DNA of 64,000 nucleotides from Ricinus communis. Taxonomy: Eukaryota > Streptophyta > Magnoliopsida > Malpighiales > Euphorbiaceae. Positions 10,146 to 20,135 of this stretch are shown here, one piece after another. The stretch lies in NCBI RefSeq assembly GCF_019578655.1, contig NC_063262.1, positions 10,857,582 through 10,921,581 of the forward strand. The letters run 5' to 3'. The position numbers and the translations under genes were made by a program. Within the stretch, counting starts at the first letter, position 1. The number at the start of each line of letters is the position of its first letter. The notes beneath the pieces are model-generated. The model made no database searches. It saw only the letters and a list, made by a program, of their open reading frames with translations, and was not told where the DNA came from.

Positions 10146-10907
10146 TTCTTTTACCTTGTCCTAGGTCAAAGAGTTGATCCACATGCAATGCACATGGACC
10201 TACGCCCACTTCATGGGGATGCTCCAACTCAAGCCCTAGCGGCTCAAGCGAGGAAAGGCATGGGACATACTAACAGGTGGAGAGCCTACAAGTATACCGA
10301 TCTCCAAAGCCCATACTTGCATTCAAGATAGTTAGTGACTCATGTACACATGTAAGAAAGAGAGAGAGTAAAGAAGCAAAATAGTGAAGAAAACTTACAT
10401 GTATGGGGTGCCACAAGTTGTAGAGCCTCTTGCTCCCACAGACTGTGATTCCATCTGCCGGTATAGATTTGCGAGAGCTATAAACCCCTAGTTGAAGGAG
10501 GAGAATTGATCCAAATCTCTCAAGGGATCCAAGTAATAGAGGTTCAGCGAGTTCCCTGAATCACTAAACAAGGTGGTCCCAAAAAGATAAACTAGAAAAG
10601 CTTCGGCCATCTAGCCAATCTCCTCAGTAGTATTGGGTACAAATCCTTTGTAATATATATGGATGCTTTGGTGAACCAAACAAGGAGTGTTCTTGCGTGT
10701 CGGCAAAAACCTCAGCAGGTCAATATTGTACTGGTCCCGGACATCGAACCGTTGATCATGAATAACATCATCAAAGGGTACATGGGTACCTATAAAGTCG
10801 ATCCCCATGTTAGCAGCGGAAGAAATAGAGATAAAATTAAACAACCCACCGGGGTATGGAAAGTATAAGTGGAGTCCATCCACCTCTCTAGTAGTGCGTA
10901 GATTGAA
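10146..10907 (-). pseudogene. Antisense PMD gene of A-I, core domain
   Basis: On the minus strand the order of motifs is that of the plant mobile domain (PMD, the domain of MAIN/MAIL1-type proteins and of many transposons). From the N-terminal side: a GLHLYFPYPG region equivalent to TFHTPVG, SSAANMGIDF, PNTTEEIG, MAEAFLVYLFGTTLF, NLYYLDPLRDLDQFSSFN, then ALANLYRQM. The frame has stops (for example just before MAEAF and after SSFN). After the codons for CGTPYM comes GTAAGT, about 100 bp of T-rich sequence and ATGCAAG, so an intron relative to this strand is likely. The downstream exon continues to about 10146. The paralogue at 30105-30960 confirms the order and the intron position. The N-terminal end is cut by A-II. 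Confidence 0.8.
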
Positions 10908-10912
10908 CTATG

Positions 10913-11604
10913 TATCAACACCCCTTTTCCAATTTCAGATATCGAAAGGAAAATGAAAAACTCTATGATGAAAGTTACTACTTTCTTGGGTCTCGGGAAG
11001 CGAAGGATAGGCGAATCCGAGGCTAGGGTCGAGGTTAATCCAGTTGGAATTAACTTTCTGAAATCAACTTGGACCTAATTGTTAGAAAAAATTAAGTTTG
11101 AGGGTCAAAATAATAATTTTTATAAAATTAGGGACTCAATTGCAAATTTTAAAACCTCCTGTATAAAACCAATCGGCTCTATATAGAGCCTCTATATAGT
11201 GCCAATCGGCTCTATGATAAAGCCCATCCATTCTTTATAGAACCGATTGGGTTTTGACTCGACATTATTTTTTTAGACGATTTTACGTCCAAATATAAAT
11301 TCTAGAAAGTTTCCTTGACAATAATTATTTTTTTATCGTTAATTACTTAAATTTTATATAAATAAATGAAATATTTATCGATATTTCCTGGATTTATCTC
11401 TTTCTCTAGGATTTTCTTTGAAACCCTACCTCTATAAATAGTAGGAGGTGTTTAGGGTTTCAAAGAGGAGATAAGAATTAAGATTCGATCGTGAGTGAAA
11501 TCAATATAAAAGAGACTGAGAAAGAAAGAAAAGAGAGAAAATCTAGAGGAAAAAAAAAAAGAAAAACACTGTCGATGTAGTAGTCATTAGAAGATCCAAG
11601 CCTT
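10913..11604 (+). repeat. Truncated 5' LTR of A-II
   Basis: Matches 14004-14690 from the first base (LTR start, the gatgaaagttactactttc block, palindromic GAGCC/GGCTC cluster at 11165-11250, TATA box) and then diverges abruptly after gatccaagcc. The distal about 1.25 kb of LTR, the PBS and any 5' internal region are missing. Confidence 0.8.
11433..11440 (+). promoter_or_regulatory. TATA box of the A-II 5' LTR
   Basis: Sequence tataaata in the context aaaccctacctctataaatagtag. The same block is at 14511 in the 3' LTR, at the expected U3/R position, followed by the conserved gagggtttcaaagagg-type leader. Confidence 0.65.
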
Positions 11605-11879
11605 ACATTATTCAAGCAAGAAGCCTGAGTTCATCATCCTTTACATTAAGTTACAATCTTGAGGGAGGGACACTTAAATATTAGAAGAGATTAAACCCTG
11701 AAAAGTGCAAGACTTGTTGAATTTATCCCCAAAAAGAAATCTAAATTGAGTTAGAAACTTCCATATCAAGAAAGAAAAAGAGACAAGAAAAAGATTAAGC
11801 TCGAAGATACTGGAAGGAGTTCAAACCTCGGGGGCAATAACTTTACAAGTCAATATGTATTGTTTCAGATACTATCTTG

Positions 11880-12570
11880 AAAAAAAAGGAAAGAAAAAAA
11901 ATAGAAAAAATGGATCCTACTGACTAGAGAACCTGCATAGGCTAGTCAAGCAAAATTTAAGAAAAAGTGATGAAAAAATAGTTGACTAGAAAATCTGAAA
12001 GGACTAGTTGATAATAAGAGTAGTATTATGTGAAATAAAAAACATACTCGTTTGTGCTCTTATTAAATGAAAAAATTTTGATTAGAATTTTTATCAAACA
12101 TGCACATCAATTTTCATTGCTCGCATGCTACCAGAAAGAAAAACAGAATAAGAACCAACATCTATAAAATCTGAATAAAAGCAAGATCAATTTCTTTAAC
12201 TCTCCTACAGTAAACCCAAAAATTGGCAGCACTTACGTCTTCATCAATCTTGACATCATGCACAATGAATCGACATAGTCAGAGCCTTTCAGCATACATT
12301 TAAAGAAGTCTTGTCTCAGGGTAAATCTTGAAAATCAATGGAATCATGTACAAGCTTAACAAAAGGGACTGCGAGTATTTCAGTTCAAACTTCTCAAGCA
12401 GCCCAATCTACAAAAAGAGAAAATGAGATAAAAGAGAAAATAAAGAAAGTATAAAGAAATAAAGTTAGCTAAATTGAAAACCTGAAAGGCCAGCTTAGAC
12501 AAAATTTAAGACATTAGCTTGCTAAGTTAAAAACCTGAAAAGGCGGCTTAGGCAAAAATTAAGGCGTAAA
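11880..12570 (+). repeat. Degenerate repeats, gaaaacctgaaaggc type
   Basis: Short units of the form ctagagaacctgcataggctag or gctaaattgaaaacctgaaagg, then gcttagacaaaatttaag, recur near 11925, 11975, 12465 and 12520. Such gag-distal non-coding repeats are typical of Tat-like retroelements. Between them the sequence is A-rich and non-coding. Confidence 0.55.
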
Positions 12571-12999
12571 ACTAAGAAAAGAAAAGAGATTTGGATGTTG
12601 TCCGCATGGGATTATGGCAAAGCCAAACTGTCTAGTACTTCTATACTTGAGTTATCTCCAGAACCATGCTTCCTGTGGTCATCATGACTTTTAGGTCTCT
12701 AATATGCATCATTGTCTCGATATCTTTCCATTAACCATTAGGCTCCATGCCCTGTGCTGAAGAGCCGGCAATTGCACTCTCAAAGTGTTGATAGGCACTA
12801 GAATGCCTCTATCCAAATTGAAGGATGATTTTTAGATATACATTACAGGTCATACATAACATGCATATCATGCACCCTCATTACTTTTTGCTTAATATAA
12901 TATTTATACACTTATATATGTACCACTAACCTGTAATAGGAAAATAAAAAAAGTTCAATGGATAAGAATCTTGCTGCAATAAGTATTGACCTACACTCA

Positions 13000-13400
13000 G
13001 TTTACTTTCCAAAATGGAAGTTCACAAGTTTACATCCTAAAGCGGAAGATGATTAGCTCATTCCCCGAAGTGGAAGTTCATCAATTTACTTCTCGAAGCG
13101 GAATATCATCATACATCTAGAAGTGGAATATCACAAGCCTATTCCCAGAAGTGGAGAACTAGTTCAAGTTCTAAAAATAAGTGTAATTCTCGAAGTAGAG
13201 ATTATTAAGTTTACCTCTCGAAGTGGGAGCTCACAAGCTCACTTCCTGAAGTGGAATACAATTAGTGGAAAATTACCAGTTGAAGCTCATCGGCATATTT
13301 TTCGAAAGTAGAAGAATCTAAGAGAATAAAGTACATACCAAATCACAATCCAAAGTGGAAATTACAACATAATTGAATCCTAAAGCGGAAAGTAATCAAG
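13000..13400 (+). repeat. Tandem array, cgaagtggaagttcatcaa type
   Basis: About ten degenerate units of 35-45 bp built on a core (c/a)gaag(t/c)gga(a)nnnca(c/t)aa(g/t) followed by tt(c/t)acttcc. It is one of three adjacent arrays upstream of the A-II 3' LTR. Confidence 0.7.
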
Positions 13401-13429
13401 AAGCTAGAGGGAAGTCTCTGCAAGTGTAA

Positions 13430-13850
13430 ATCATCAGGCGTGGTTCCTAATCAGACGAGCATTGTCCCTAATTCAGAGGGACATGGTTCCCAAACCATCG
13501 AGCGTGGTTCCCAAATTGAAGGACATAGTCCCTAATTTAACGGGCATGGTCCCTAAATCAACGGGATTGATTCTCCAATTCCATGGGCATGGATCCCAAT
13601 TCTGATGGACATGGTTCCCAAAAAGCAAGCAAGTCCTCAATCCAAGCAGGCTAAGTCCTCAACCCAAGCAGGCGAAGCCTCAATCAAAGAAAGTGAAGTC
13701 CTCAATCCAAGCAGGCGAAGTCCTCAAACTCAAGCAGGTGAATCCTCAAATTCAAGCAAGCAAAGTCCTCAAATCCCTAATAGAGTGAAGTTGGTAATTC
13801 CCTAATGGAGCGAAGTCCTAAGCAGGCGAAGTCCTCAACCTAAGCAGGGT
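13430..13850 (+). repeat. Two tandem arrays: gggcatggttccc and aagcaggcgaagtcctcaa types
   Basis: From 13430 to 13620, units of about 28 bp with the core gggcatggtcccta. From 13620 to 13850, units of about 20-25 bp with the core aagcaggcgaagtcctcaa. The second array type is shared with A-I (19830-19950) and A-III (29215-29320, reversed), so it is a family trait of the 3' untranslated region. Confidence 0.8.
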
Positions 13851-14003
13851 GGCCCCATATCGAATCATCAATCAAAGTTTCAGCTTATGAAGCATGGCGT
13901 ATACAGCTCAAATATCCTTTTGCCGTATCCTTGATGTCTAAGATTTATCTCCATTTATTTAACACATTTTCATGCTCATAAATTGTGACAAATCGAGGGC
14001 AAT

Positions 14004-15940
14004 TGTCAGCACCCCTTTTTTGGATTTAGAAATCGAGGAAAAATGGAAAATCCTATGATGAAAGTTACTACTTTCTCGGGTCTCGAGAAGCGAAAGGACA
14101 GGAAAATCTGAGGCTAGGGTAGGTTAATCCAACTGGAATTAGCTTTTTGAAATCAATGTGGACCTAATTGTCAGAAAGAATTAAGTTTGAGGGTCAAAAT
14201 GATAATTTTTACAAAATCAAGGACTAAATTGCAAATTTTAAAACCTCCATTATAAAACTAATCGACTCTATATAGTGCCAACCACTCTATGATAAAGCCA
14301 ATCGGTTCTTTATAAAATTGATTGGATTTTGACTCTCGAAGTCATTTTTTTAGACGATTTTATGTCTAAATACAGATTCTAAAAGGTTTCCTTGACGATA
14401 ATCACTGTTTTATCGATAATTACTTATATTTTAAATAAATAAATGAGATATTTATCGATAGTTCCTATTATTTATCTCTTTCTCTAAGGTTTCCTTTGAA
14501 ATCCTACCTCTATAAATAGTAAAAGGTGTTTAAGGTTTCAAGGAGGAGGTAAGAATGAAGATTTGATTGTAAGTTAAGTCAATATAGAAGAGATACTGAG
14601 AAATAATGAACAGAGAGAAAATCTAGAGGAAAAAGAGAGAAAGCATTATTGATCATAGTAGTCATTAAAAGATCTAAGCCACTGAAGAAAGAACCATTTT
14701 AGGAAACAACCCACTTAAGAAAGATTTTTTTTAGAAACGTTTTCTAAACCACAGAAGGTTTCTCAAAGCCAGATCCAACTCTGGAATCCTACCCAGGTTT
14801 TGATTCAACTGCTTCCTCGACTCATAGATCCAACATAGACAGTGACAACTTGAGGGTTTCTTCCACCATACATATGCAGTAATCATAAAATTGGTTCTTT
14901 CATTCTTTTTCTTTTCTTTTCTTTTACTTATTTTTATATTATTTGCTCTTAGAAACATGATTAGGATTTTTTTCTTTGATAAATATGATTAGATTAGGTT
15001 TTCATTATGCATAACAATAGGATTTTGAATATGATATTAAGAATTAGGGTTTTGTTTTAGATCTGATTCTTTTGCCAATTAGGGTTTTTGATTTGATTAG
15101 AAACATGTTATATGATTAATATTTAGGCCTTTTGTAATATGATTTAGTAATTAAGCCTAAATAAAACATGATTCTTTGCTTTGATAATCTTCTTTCAGTT
15201 TATGAGATTTTAGAGTTTTTAGTGATTAGGTTATTTTAGCTTCTGTAACTTTTATTTTGTTGTTTTTTTATCTATTTTATCTTCTTCTAATTAACTTTAA
15301 CACTTGTGCATGTGAAAACCAGCTCTGGAGTGAGATTGGACTGATGAACAATGGAAAATTGACAAGAATCTGCCCTTGGACTCCAAAGCCGATAGACTCT
15401 TCATGCTGGACAATTTATTTTTTGCATTTCTAGCGTATTTTAGTGTATTCTTGGCCTTTGTACACTTTTAGGCCTTTCTGATTTTGTAATCGTAGTTGTA
15501 GGCGGGTTGTAATAGCTAGGGTTTTCTTTTCTACTTTATTTTCCTTATTATTTTTTATTGTTTATTATATGTTAACCCAATACATGATTAAGTGACTGAC
15601 TAATAAAAATGGACCACAAATACTTAGGGCAAAAAAAAACTGATCCAACATGAATTTGATAATTTAATAGGCTAATCCACCTTAATTGGGCTTAAACCCT
15701 AAAATCCAATTAGACTAGTGGGCTTCCGGATCCATCCATGGACTCATGGCATAAGCTTCCTTATGAAATCTGAGAAACGCCACTCATTAGTAAAAGTATC
15801 CTAGCGATTACCCGGGTGGCAACTCCCATCTTTGCGCTAGTTTGAGTGACTAGTTAGTGTGTTCCCTTTTAGGTTGAAAAGCCTTACAGTGCGGTAGTCG
15901 CTAAAGACACTTGGGTGCACGCCTAAAACCACCGCCCACA
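14004..15940 (+). repeat. 3' LTR of A-II (about 1.94 kb)
   Basis: Begins TGTCAGCACC directly after the purine-rich tract and ends CGCCCACA, so it has TG...CA ends. It contains a palindromic GAGCC/GGCTC cluster (14262-14335), a TATA box, and the conserved 3' block gcaactcccatctttgcgct, tagtcgctaaagacact. It is about 300 bp shorter than the A-I 3' LTR, mainly because the tract after ggcttccgg at 15722 lacks the segment found at about 21830-22170 in the A-I LTR. Confidence 0.88.
14511..14518 (+). promoter_or_regulatory. TATA box of the A-II 3' LTR
   Basis: Sequence tataaata after gaaatcctacctc, matching the copy in the 5' LTR at 11433. Confidence 0.6.
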
Positions 15941-16034
15941 CTATGATCGATCCTCCTAGGTGACGGATGGCAGGGTAGTAACGATGAAACCTGGTGTCTC
16001 CAATTTAAGTCTGCACTATGTCCAACAGCATATG
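15941..16034 (-). pseudogene. Antisense PMD gene of A-I, N-terminal piece between two insertions
   Basis: The 90 bp between A-II and the solo LTR align, on the minus strand, with the N-terminal PMD coding part at 30150-30270 of the A-III copy (the region around EWFDELSGSVQAQIGCTGF). It is the missing link between the core at 10146-10907 and the start at 18999 on. Its ends carry the duplications CTATG (15941-15945) and ATATG (16030-16034). Confidence 0.75.
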
Positions 16035-18993
16035 TGTAATACTCGAAATTTTTCTTTAATAATGATAATATTAATAATAATTAATAAATGATTTTTTATT
16101 TAAATAAATTCTACTTTATTTTTATTTGGTTTAATTGGAATGACTTAAATGGAATTTTGAATTTTAATGCTAGACAAATAAGGGAGTTATTTTCTATATC
16201 CAATTAGTTTAATTTTTAAGAAATTAATTAAGTAAATTCTTTGGGAAATAAATTCTATTTTTTTTGTCATTCAATTTTTTCCAAAATGAATAAATGAATT
16301 AAAATTCTATATTTGAGAGTTATGAAAGAATTAATAAATAATTTTTTTATATAAAAGAATTAGCGGAGAATGATAAATTTTAATTAGCAAATGGTGTTAA
16401 TTTTAATTGGAAAATATTTAGCAAATTGATTAATTAAACTAATTGTGTATTAAGATAAAATTGAAAATTTAATTTGGAATAAGGATTAAAAGTATAATTG
16501 GGGTTTTAATGAAAATTTGTATGTTTCGTATTTTTGTAATTAAATATGTCGGTAAGGGCTTTTTAGTAATTTTACATTTAAAAGCAAGGGTAAATAAGTA
16601 ATTATATATTTTCAATAATTCTAATTTGGCCCAAATTAAATAGTTAGGGGCTTAATTGAAAAGCTAAAGAAAAGTTTAAGGGTTAATTGGAAATTTTGCT
16701 GGATAAAGTTGTTAGTAATTAAAAAGTTGAGGGACTAAATAGAAAAGAAAAAAAGTTGAAGGACTAATTGCTGATAAGGAAAGAAAGAAAAGAAAAGGAA
16801 AAGAAGAAAGGAAGAAGAAGGAGAAGAAGAGGAAAGAGATGGGGATGTCATGATGACGGGAGGCGTCCGTCTCAGGGCTCGTGGGTCGAGGTGCGCTACC
16901 CAGCTCGAGGGTGGCGACGGTGACAGCGTTAGGGACGTCGGTAGGCGGCGAAAAGGAAGGAAAGCAGCAGGCCTTTTGGACGTCGTTCATGGCGTTTCCA
17001 GCGTCAGTAGCCACTATTCTTAGTGGCGTTCGGCTCCCCTCGGCTTGGGCTTCTTTTTGGCGGCAGCGGTGATACAAATGGTGGCCAGAGTTGGAAGATC
17101 ACGGTAGAGAGAAAATGGGTGGCAACCGGCGTTTTCTAGTTTTTCCGGCGAGCTTTGGCTAATCGGAGGACATATCTGGACTCCCCTCAGCTCAAGCTTT
17201 CCAATGGCACTGGTTTCGTGGCGATCAGATTCCGTTTGAAAATCAACGGTCGAGATCATCCGTAAATCTCTCCGGATGATTGGGGGTCGGATTGAAAGTT
17301 CGGAAGCTGGGATCGTCATTAGTGCATCATTTCTAGTTCGTGGCACATTCGGATCGTCGATCGGACTCCGGCGACTTGAGGTGAGTCGACCGAGTGATCA
17401 AGCATCTCGGTAATTTTCTAGCCCATTGATTTTAGAATTTATTGGTAAAATTTATGTGTTTATTGAAATGTGTTGAGCCTTAGAAATATTGTTAGTTAAA
17501 ATAAACTGTCGGACTGTTTGCCAATATTTGTGATTGTGTTGTGTTGCGAAGTCGGGAAAAGTAATGCAGTTTTGGTGACTTGCTTCCCATTAATTAATCG
17601 ATGTACATTTGAAGTGTCTTCTGGCAGGTCCTGGACCCATTTTATGGGGGGTAAATGTCTGTAATTTACGGGAGGTTCTGCTGAATTTTTGATATAATTC
17701 TTCCGAGTCGACTCTTAGACAGTCAATCCTAGGAGTCTAGACCTAGGATTAATTGTCAAATGTTTAAACGTTACTAATTAAGTTGTTTTCCGTGATTAGA
17801 AAATCCGTTAGTTCAGCTCGCTCCACCCGAGGCATCAGAGCAGAGCTAGGAGGTCGTCAGATCTGTGAGTTAAAGTCATATGTCTGTTTACATGTGTCAT
17901 GTTGAGATTTTACGAAATAATTCTGATTACATGATTTCATACTTTAATTATTTATTTAATCGCTATTTATATAAGTTTCATTTTTCTGTATTATGATTTT
18001 ATTGATTGCGAGTTGACTCGGGATGGGACGGCAGTAGAACATACTATTTGTTGAGTTGCACTGGTATGAATCTGAGACAAAAAATAAAGGGGTAAAGGTT
18101 TGTAAATATTGAAAAGGTAAATTTAGGACTTGCCCTGGTCGAGCATTTCTCTCTAGGCTGAGTAGAGTGAGTTTGTCGGAGTAAAGGTCCCTGGTCGAGC
18201 ATGCTCTCTAGGCGCCGACTTATTTGAAAACTTAAGTGACCAGACTGGAGTTAAGGACCCTAGTCAAGCTTCGCTCTCTAGGCGCCAGTCTTATTGGAGT
18301 AAAAGAGCCTAAAGGCTAAGACTAATAGTGATAATTAAGTGACCAGACTAGAGTTAAAGACCCTAATCGAGCTTCGCTCTCTGGGCGCCAGTTTTGTTGG
18401 AATGGGAGAGTCGAGATGTTAATGTTGGGATTAGGGTTTTACTGAAGTACTCCGTCCCGTAGTATGTGAAAGTTATTTTTATTTATTTAAGCATGGCATG
18501 ACACGTACATTTTTGCATGACTTAATATTTATTTTAAATTAAATAAATGTGTTATTAAAGTGTTTGTAATTATTTTTAGGATATATAATTTTAACTCACT
18601 CTCGAGACTGACAGTCTTATTTTCACTGCTTTTCAGGTGATTGTTAGTTTTTCCGCAGTTTCTTATCTAGCAGCCCGACTCCTTCATCATCGGGTTGATG
18701 TATTTGATTTTGGTATGTTTGACTTATAAAAATTTTAGATTCTCCACAGTAGAAATTTTAGACTTATCAGTTATAATTTTATATAAATTCGGGTATTGCC
18801 TAATTATGCTGGCAGACCGAATTAAATATGTAGAATTTGAAGGTTAAGATTAATTGTAGAAAAGTGCTTAGAATTGAGTTTGGATTTTGATTTAATTGAG
18901 TTAGTGAATAGTCAGGCTTACTACGGAATTTGGTGGCTTTAAGCCTACCCATTCTCTAGTACCGGTCACGGGCCCACAGGTCGGGTCATGACA
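16035..18993 (+). mobile_element. Solo LTR, family D (Tekay-like), 2.96 kb
   Basis: Starts TGTAATACTCG and ends GGGTCATGACA, flanked by ATATG (16030-16034) and ACATG (18994-18998), a 5-bp duplication with one change. The same LTR occurs on the minus strand at 55451-57657 and from 61324 to the window end, there next to initiator-Met primer-binding sites, which proves it is an LTR. It contains a GC-rich stretch (16800-17400) and three units with gctctctaggcgcc (18125-18390). No internal region is present, so two LTRs probably recombined. It sits inside the antisense PMD gene of A-I. Confidence 0.88.
18125..18390 (+). repeat. Tandem units with gctctctaggcgcc in LTR D
   Basis: Units of about 60-110 bp carry the phrases ggaccctagtcaagc, ttcgctctctaggcgccag and gaccagactggagtta. 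The same array appears in all family D LTR copies (55985-56175, 61905-62090, and a decayed one at 37455-37610). Confidence 0.7.
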
Positions 18994-19824
18994 ACATGGA
19001 ACCATTCGCAAGCACTGTAGAAGTGCCCAATAAACCTAATCGACACGATGTCGCTCTAAAGGCACAAAAAATAGGTATAAAGACACAATACGTACACACA
19101 CCGAGAACCAAAATGAGTAATTATGTTATTTATTTGTGCTATTTTTTGTCAAAATGCCTTAAAATTTGGTTTTTGGCCTGTGCACGCTTGATTCAGGCTG
19201 TGTATAGCCAAATCAGCATTGCACGGAGTGCGATCGGCTTTATGGGTTAGGGCACTGAAATTTTTTAACCTTTTTGTACTTTTCATGTATTTTAAACAAA
19301 TGACGCATGTATCTAACATTTAAATCACATGAAATAAGATTTCAAGCAAGAAAATACCTTTCCAACAGCCAAAAACTGTCAATGAATGATTAATTTTAGC
19401 AAAATGGGGATTTCCTCCCCTTTAACAAGCTCAAGATCGTTTTGGTGAAAATCGGCAGTGAAAACTCCCAATTCGGTGTGACTAGGATACACCCAACATA
19501 TCTAGAAGTAGAGCCAGCCATTTTAAGATTGATTTCATGAAGTTTGGCTCATAAATGAGCAAGAAATCAAAAAAATAGTAATGAGGGATCTTGAGAGGAA
19601 ATAAGAAGAATATGATCAAAGTGAATTAGAAATGGATATAAGATATATATATATATATATAGCCGATCATTTTGGTCTCTGACCTTCCAAAATTACATTT
19701 TAATCTCTGAATGAGCCAATTACCAGTGCAGTCTCTAGAAGACATCTATCAAGTCAATTGTATCCTAAAATGGGAATTTTCAAATTAAAGTCAAATTCAG
19801 CACCCGAAAGGTAGAAAAAAAAAG
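18994..19824. other. A-I internal 3' region: PMD gene start and spacer
   Basis: The minus strand over about 19065-18999 is the beginning of the PMD coding part (FIGHFYSACEWFH), homologous to 30120-30170. Beyond it is non-coding spacer matching 29380-30104 of A-III in reverse order, including one palindromic GATCGGCTT motif near 19232 and an (AT) run at 19644-19660. The plus-strand ORF at 18996-19250 is a by-product of this region. Confidence 0.65.
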
Positions 19825-20135
19825 CAAGCGAAGTTCTCAAAAATTCAAAAGCAGGCGAAGTCCTTAGAAATTCCAAGTCGAAGTCCTCAAAATTTAAAAG
19901 CATGCAAAATCCTCAAAATTAAGGCATGCAAAGTCCTCAAGAATTGAAACAATCATAGTTCTTTAAATCAAGCGGGCATGGTCCCCGCACCAAATCTTCT
20001 TCAATAGTCCAACCTTACAAAGTATGGCTTCTACAGCTCATATATATATCCTTTCACTGTATCCTTGATATCATGATTTGTCTTAATTTATTTAATCTCA
20101 TGAGTGCTTATAAATTTCGGCAAACCAGGGGCAAT
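19825..20135 (+). repeat. Tandem array and purine-rich tract before the A-I 3' LTR
   Basis: Units like aaaagcaggcgaagtcct recur between 19830 and 19960. Then ggtccccgcacc and cctttcactgtatccttgat lead to a short purine-rich tract (ccaggggcaa) next to the LTR start. Same order as in A-II (13430-14003). Confidence 0.75.

Larger units (their letters stand above)
10913..15940 (+). mobile_element. Family A LTR element A-II, TSD CTATG
   Basis: CTATG occurs at 10908-10912 and 15941-15945, an exact 5-bp target duplication. The element starts TATCAACACC (expected TGTCAACACC, one mutation) and ends CGCCCACA. The 5' LTR is only its first about 690 bp (10913-11604). It is followed by 2.4 kb of internal DNA made mostly of degenerate tandem arrays, a purine-rich tract (aatcgagggcaa), and a complete 3' LTR (14004-15940). 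No coding sequence for gag or pol is present. Removing it restores the PMD gene of A-I, so A-II is younger than A-I. Confidence 0.88.

Noticed and set aside
13605..13805. 66-codon ORF with KQAKSS/QAGE repeats
   Set aside because: A translation of the tandem array before the A-II LTR.
13000..13850. CRISPR-like repeat array
   Set aside because: The units are degenerate, contiguous and without unique spacers, and the DNA is plant nuclear; they are retroelement 3' tandem repeats.
16712..17077. 121-codon minus-strand ORF and neighbouring ORFs to 17346
   Set aside because: They lie in the GC-rich part of a solo LTR; the equivalent ORFs are not kept in the other D LTRs.
18996..19250. 84-codon plus-strand ORF as a gene
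   Set aside because: It covers the reverse of the PMD gene start and spacer; the same region in A-III has no such ORF.
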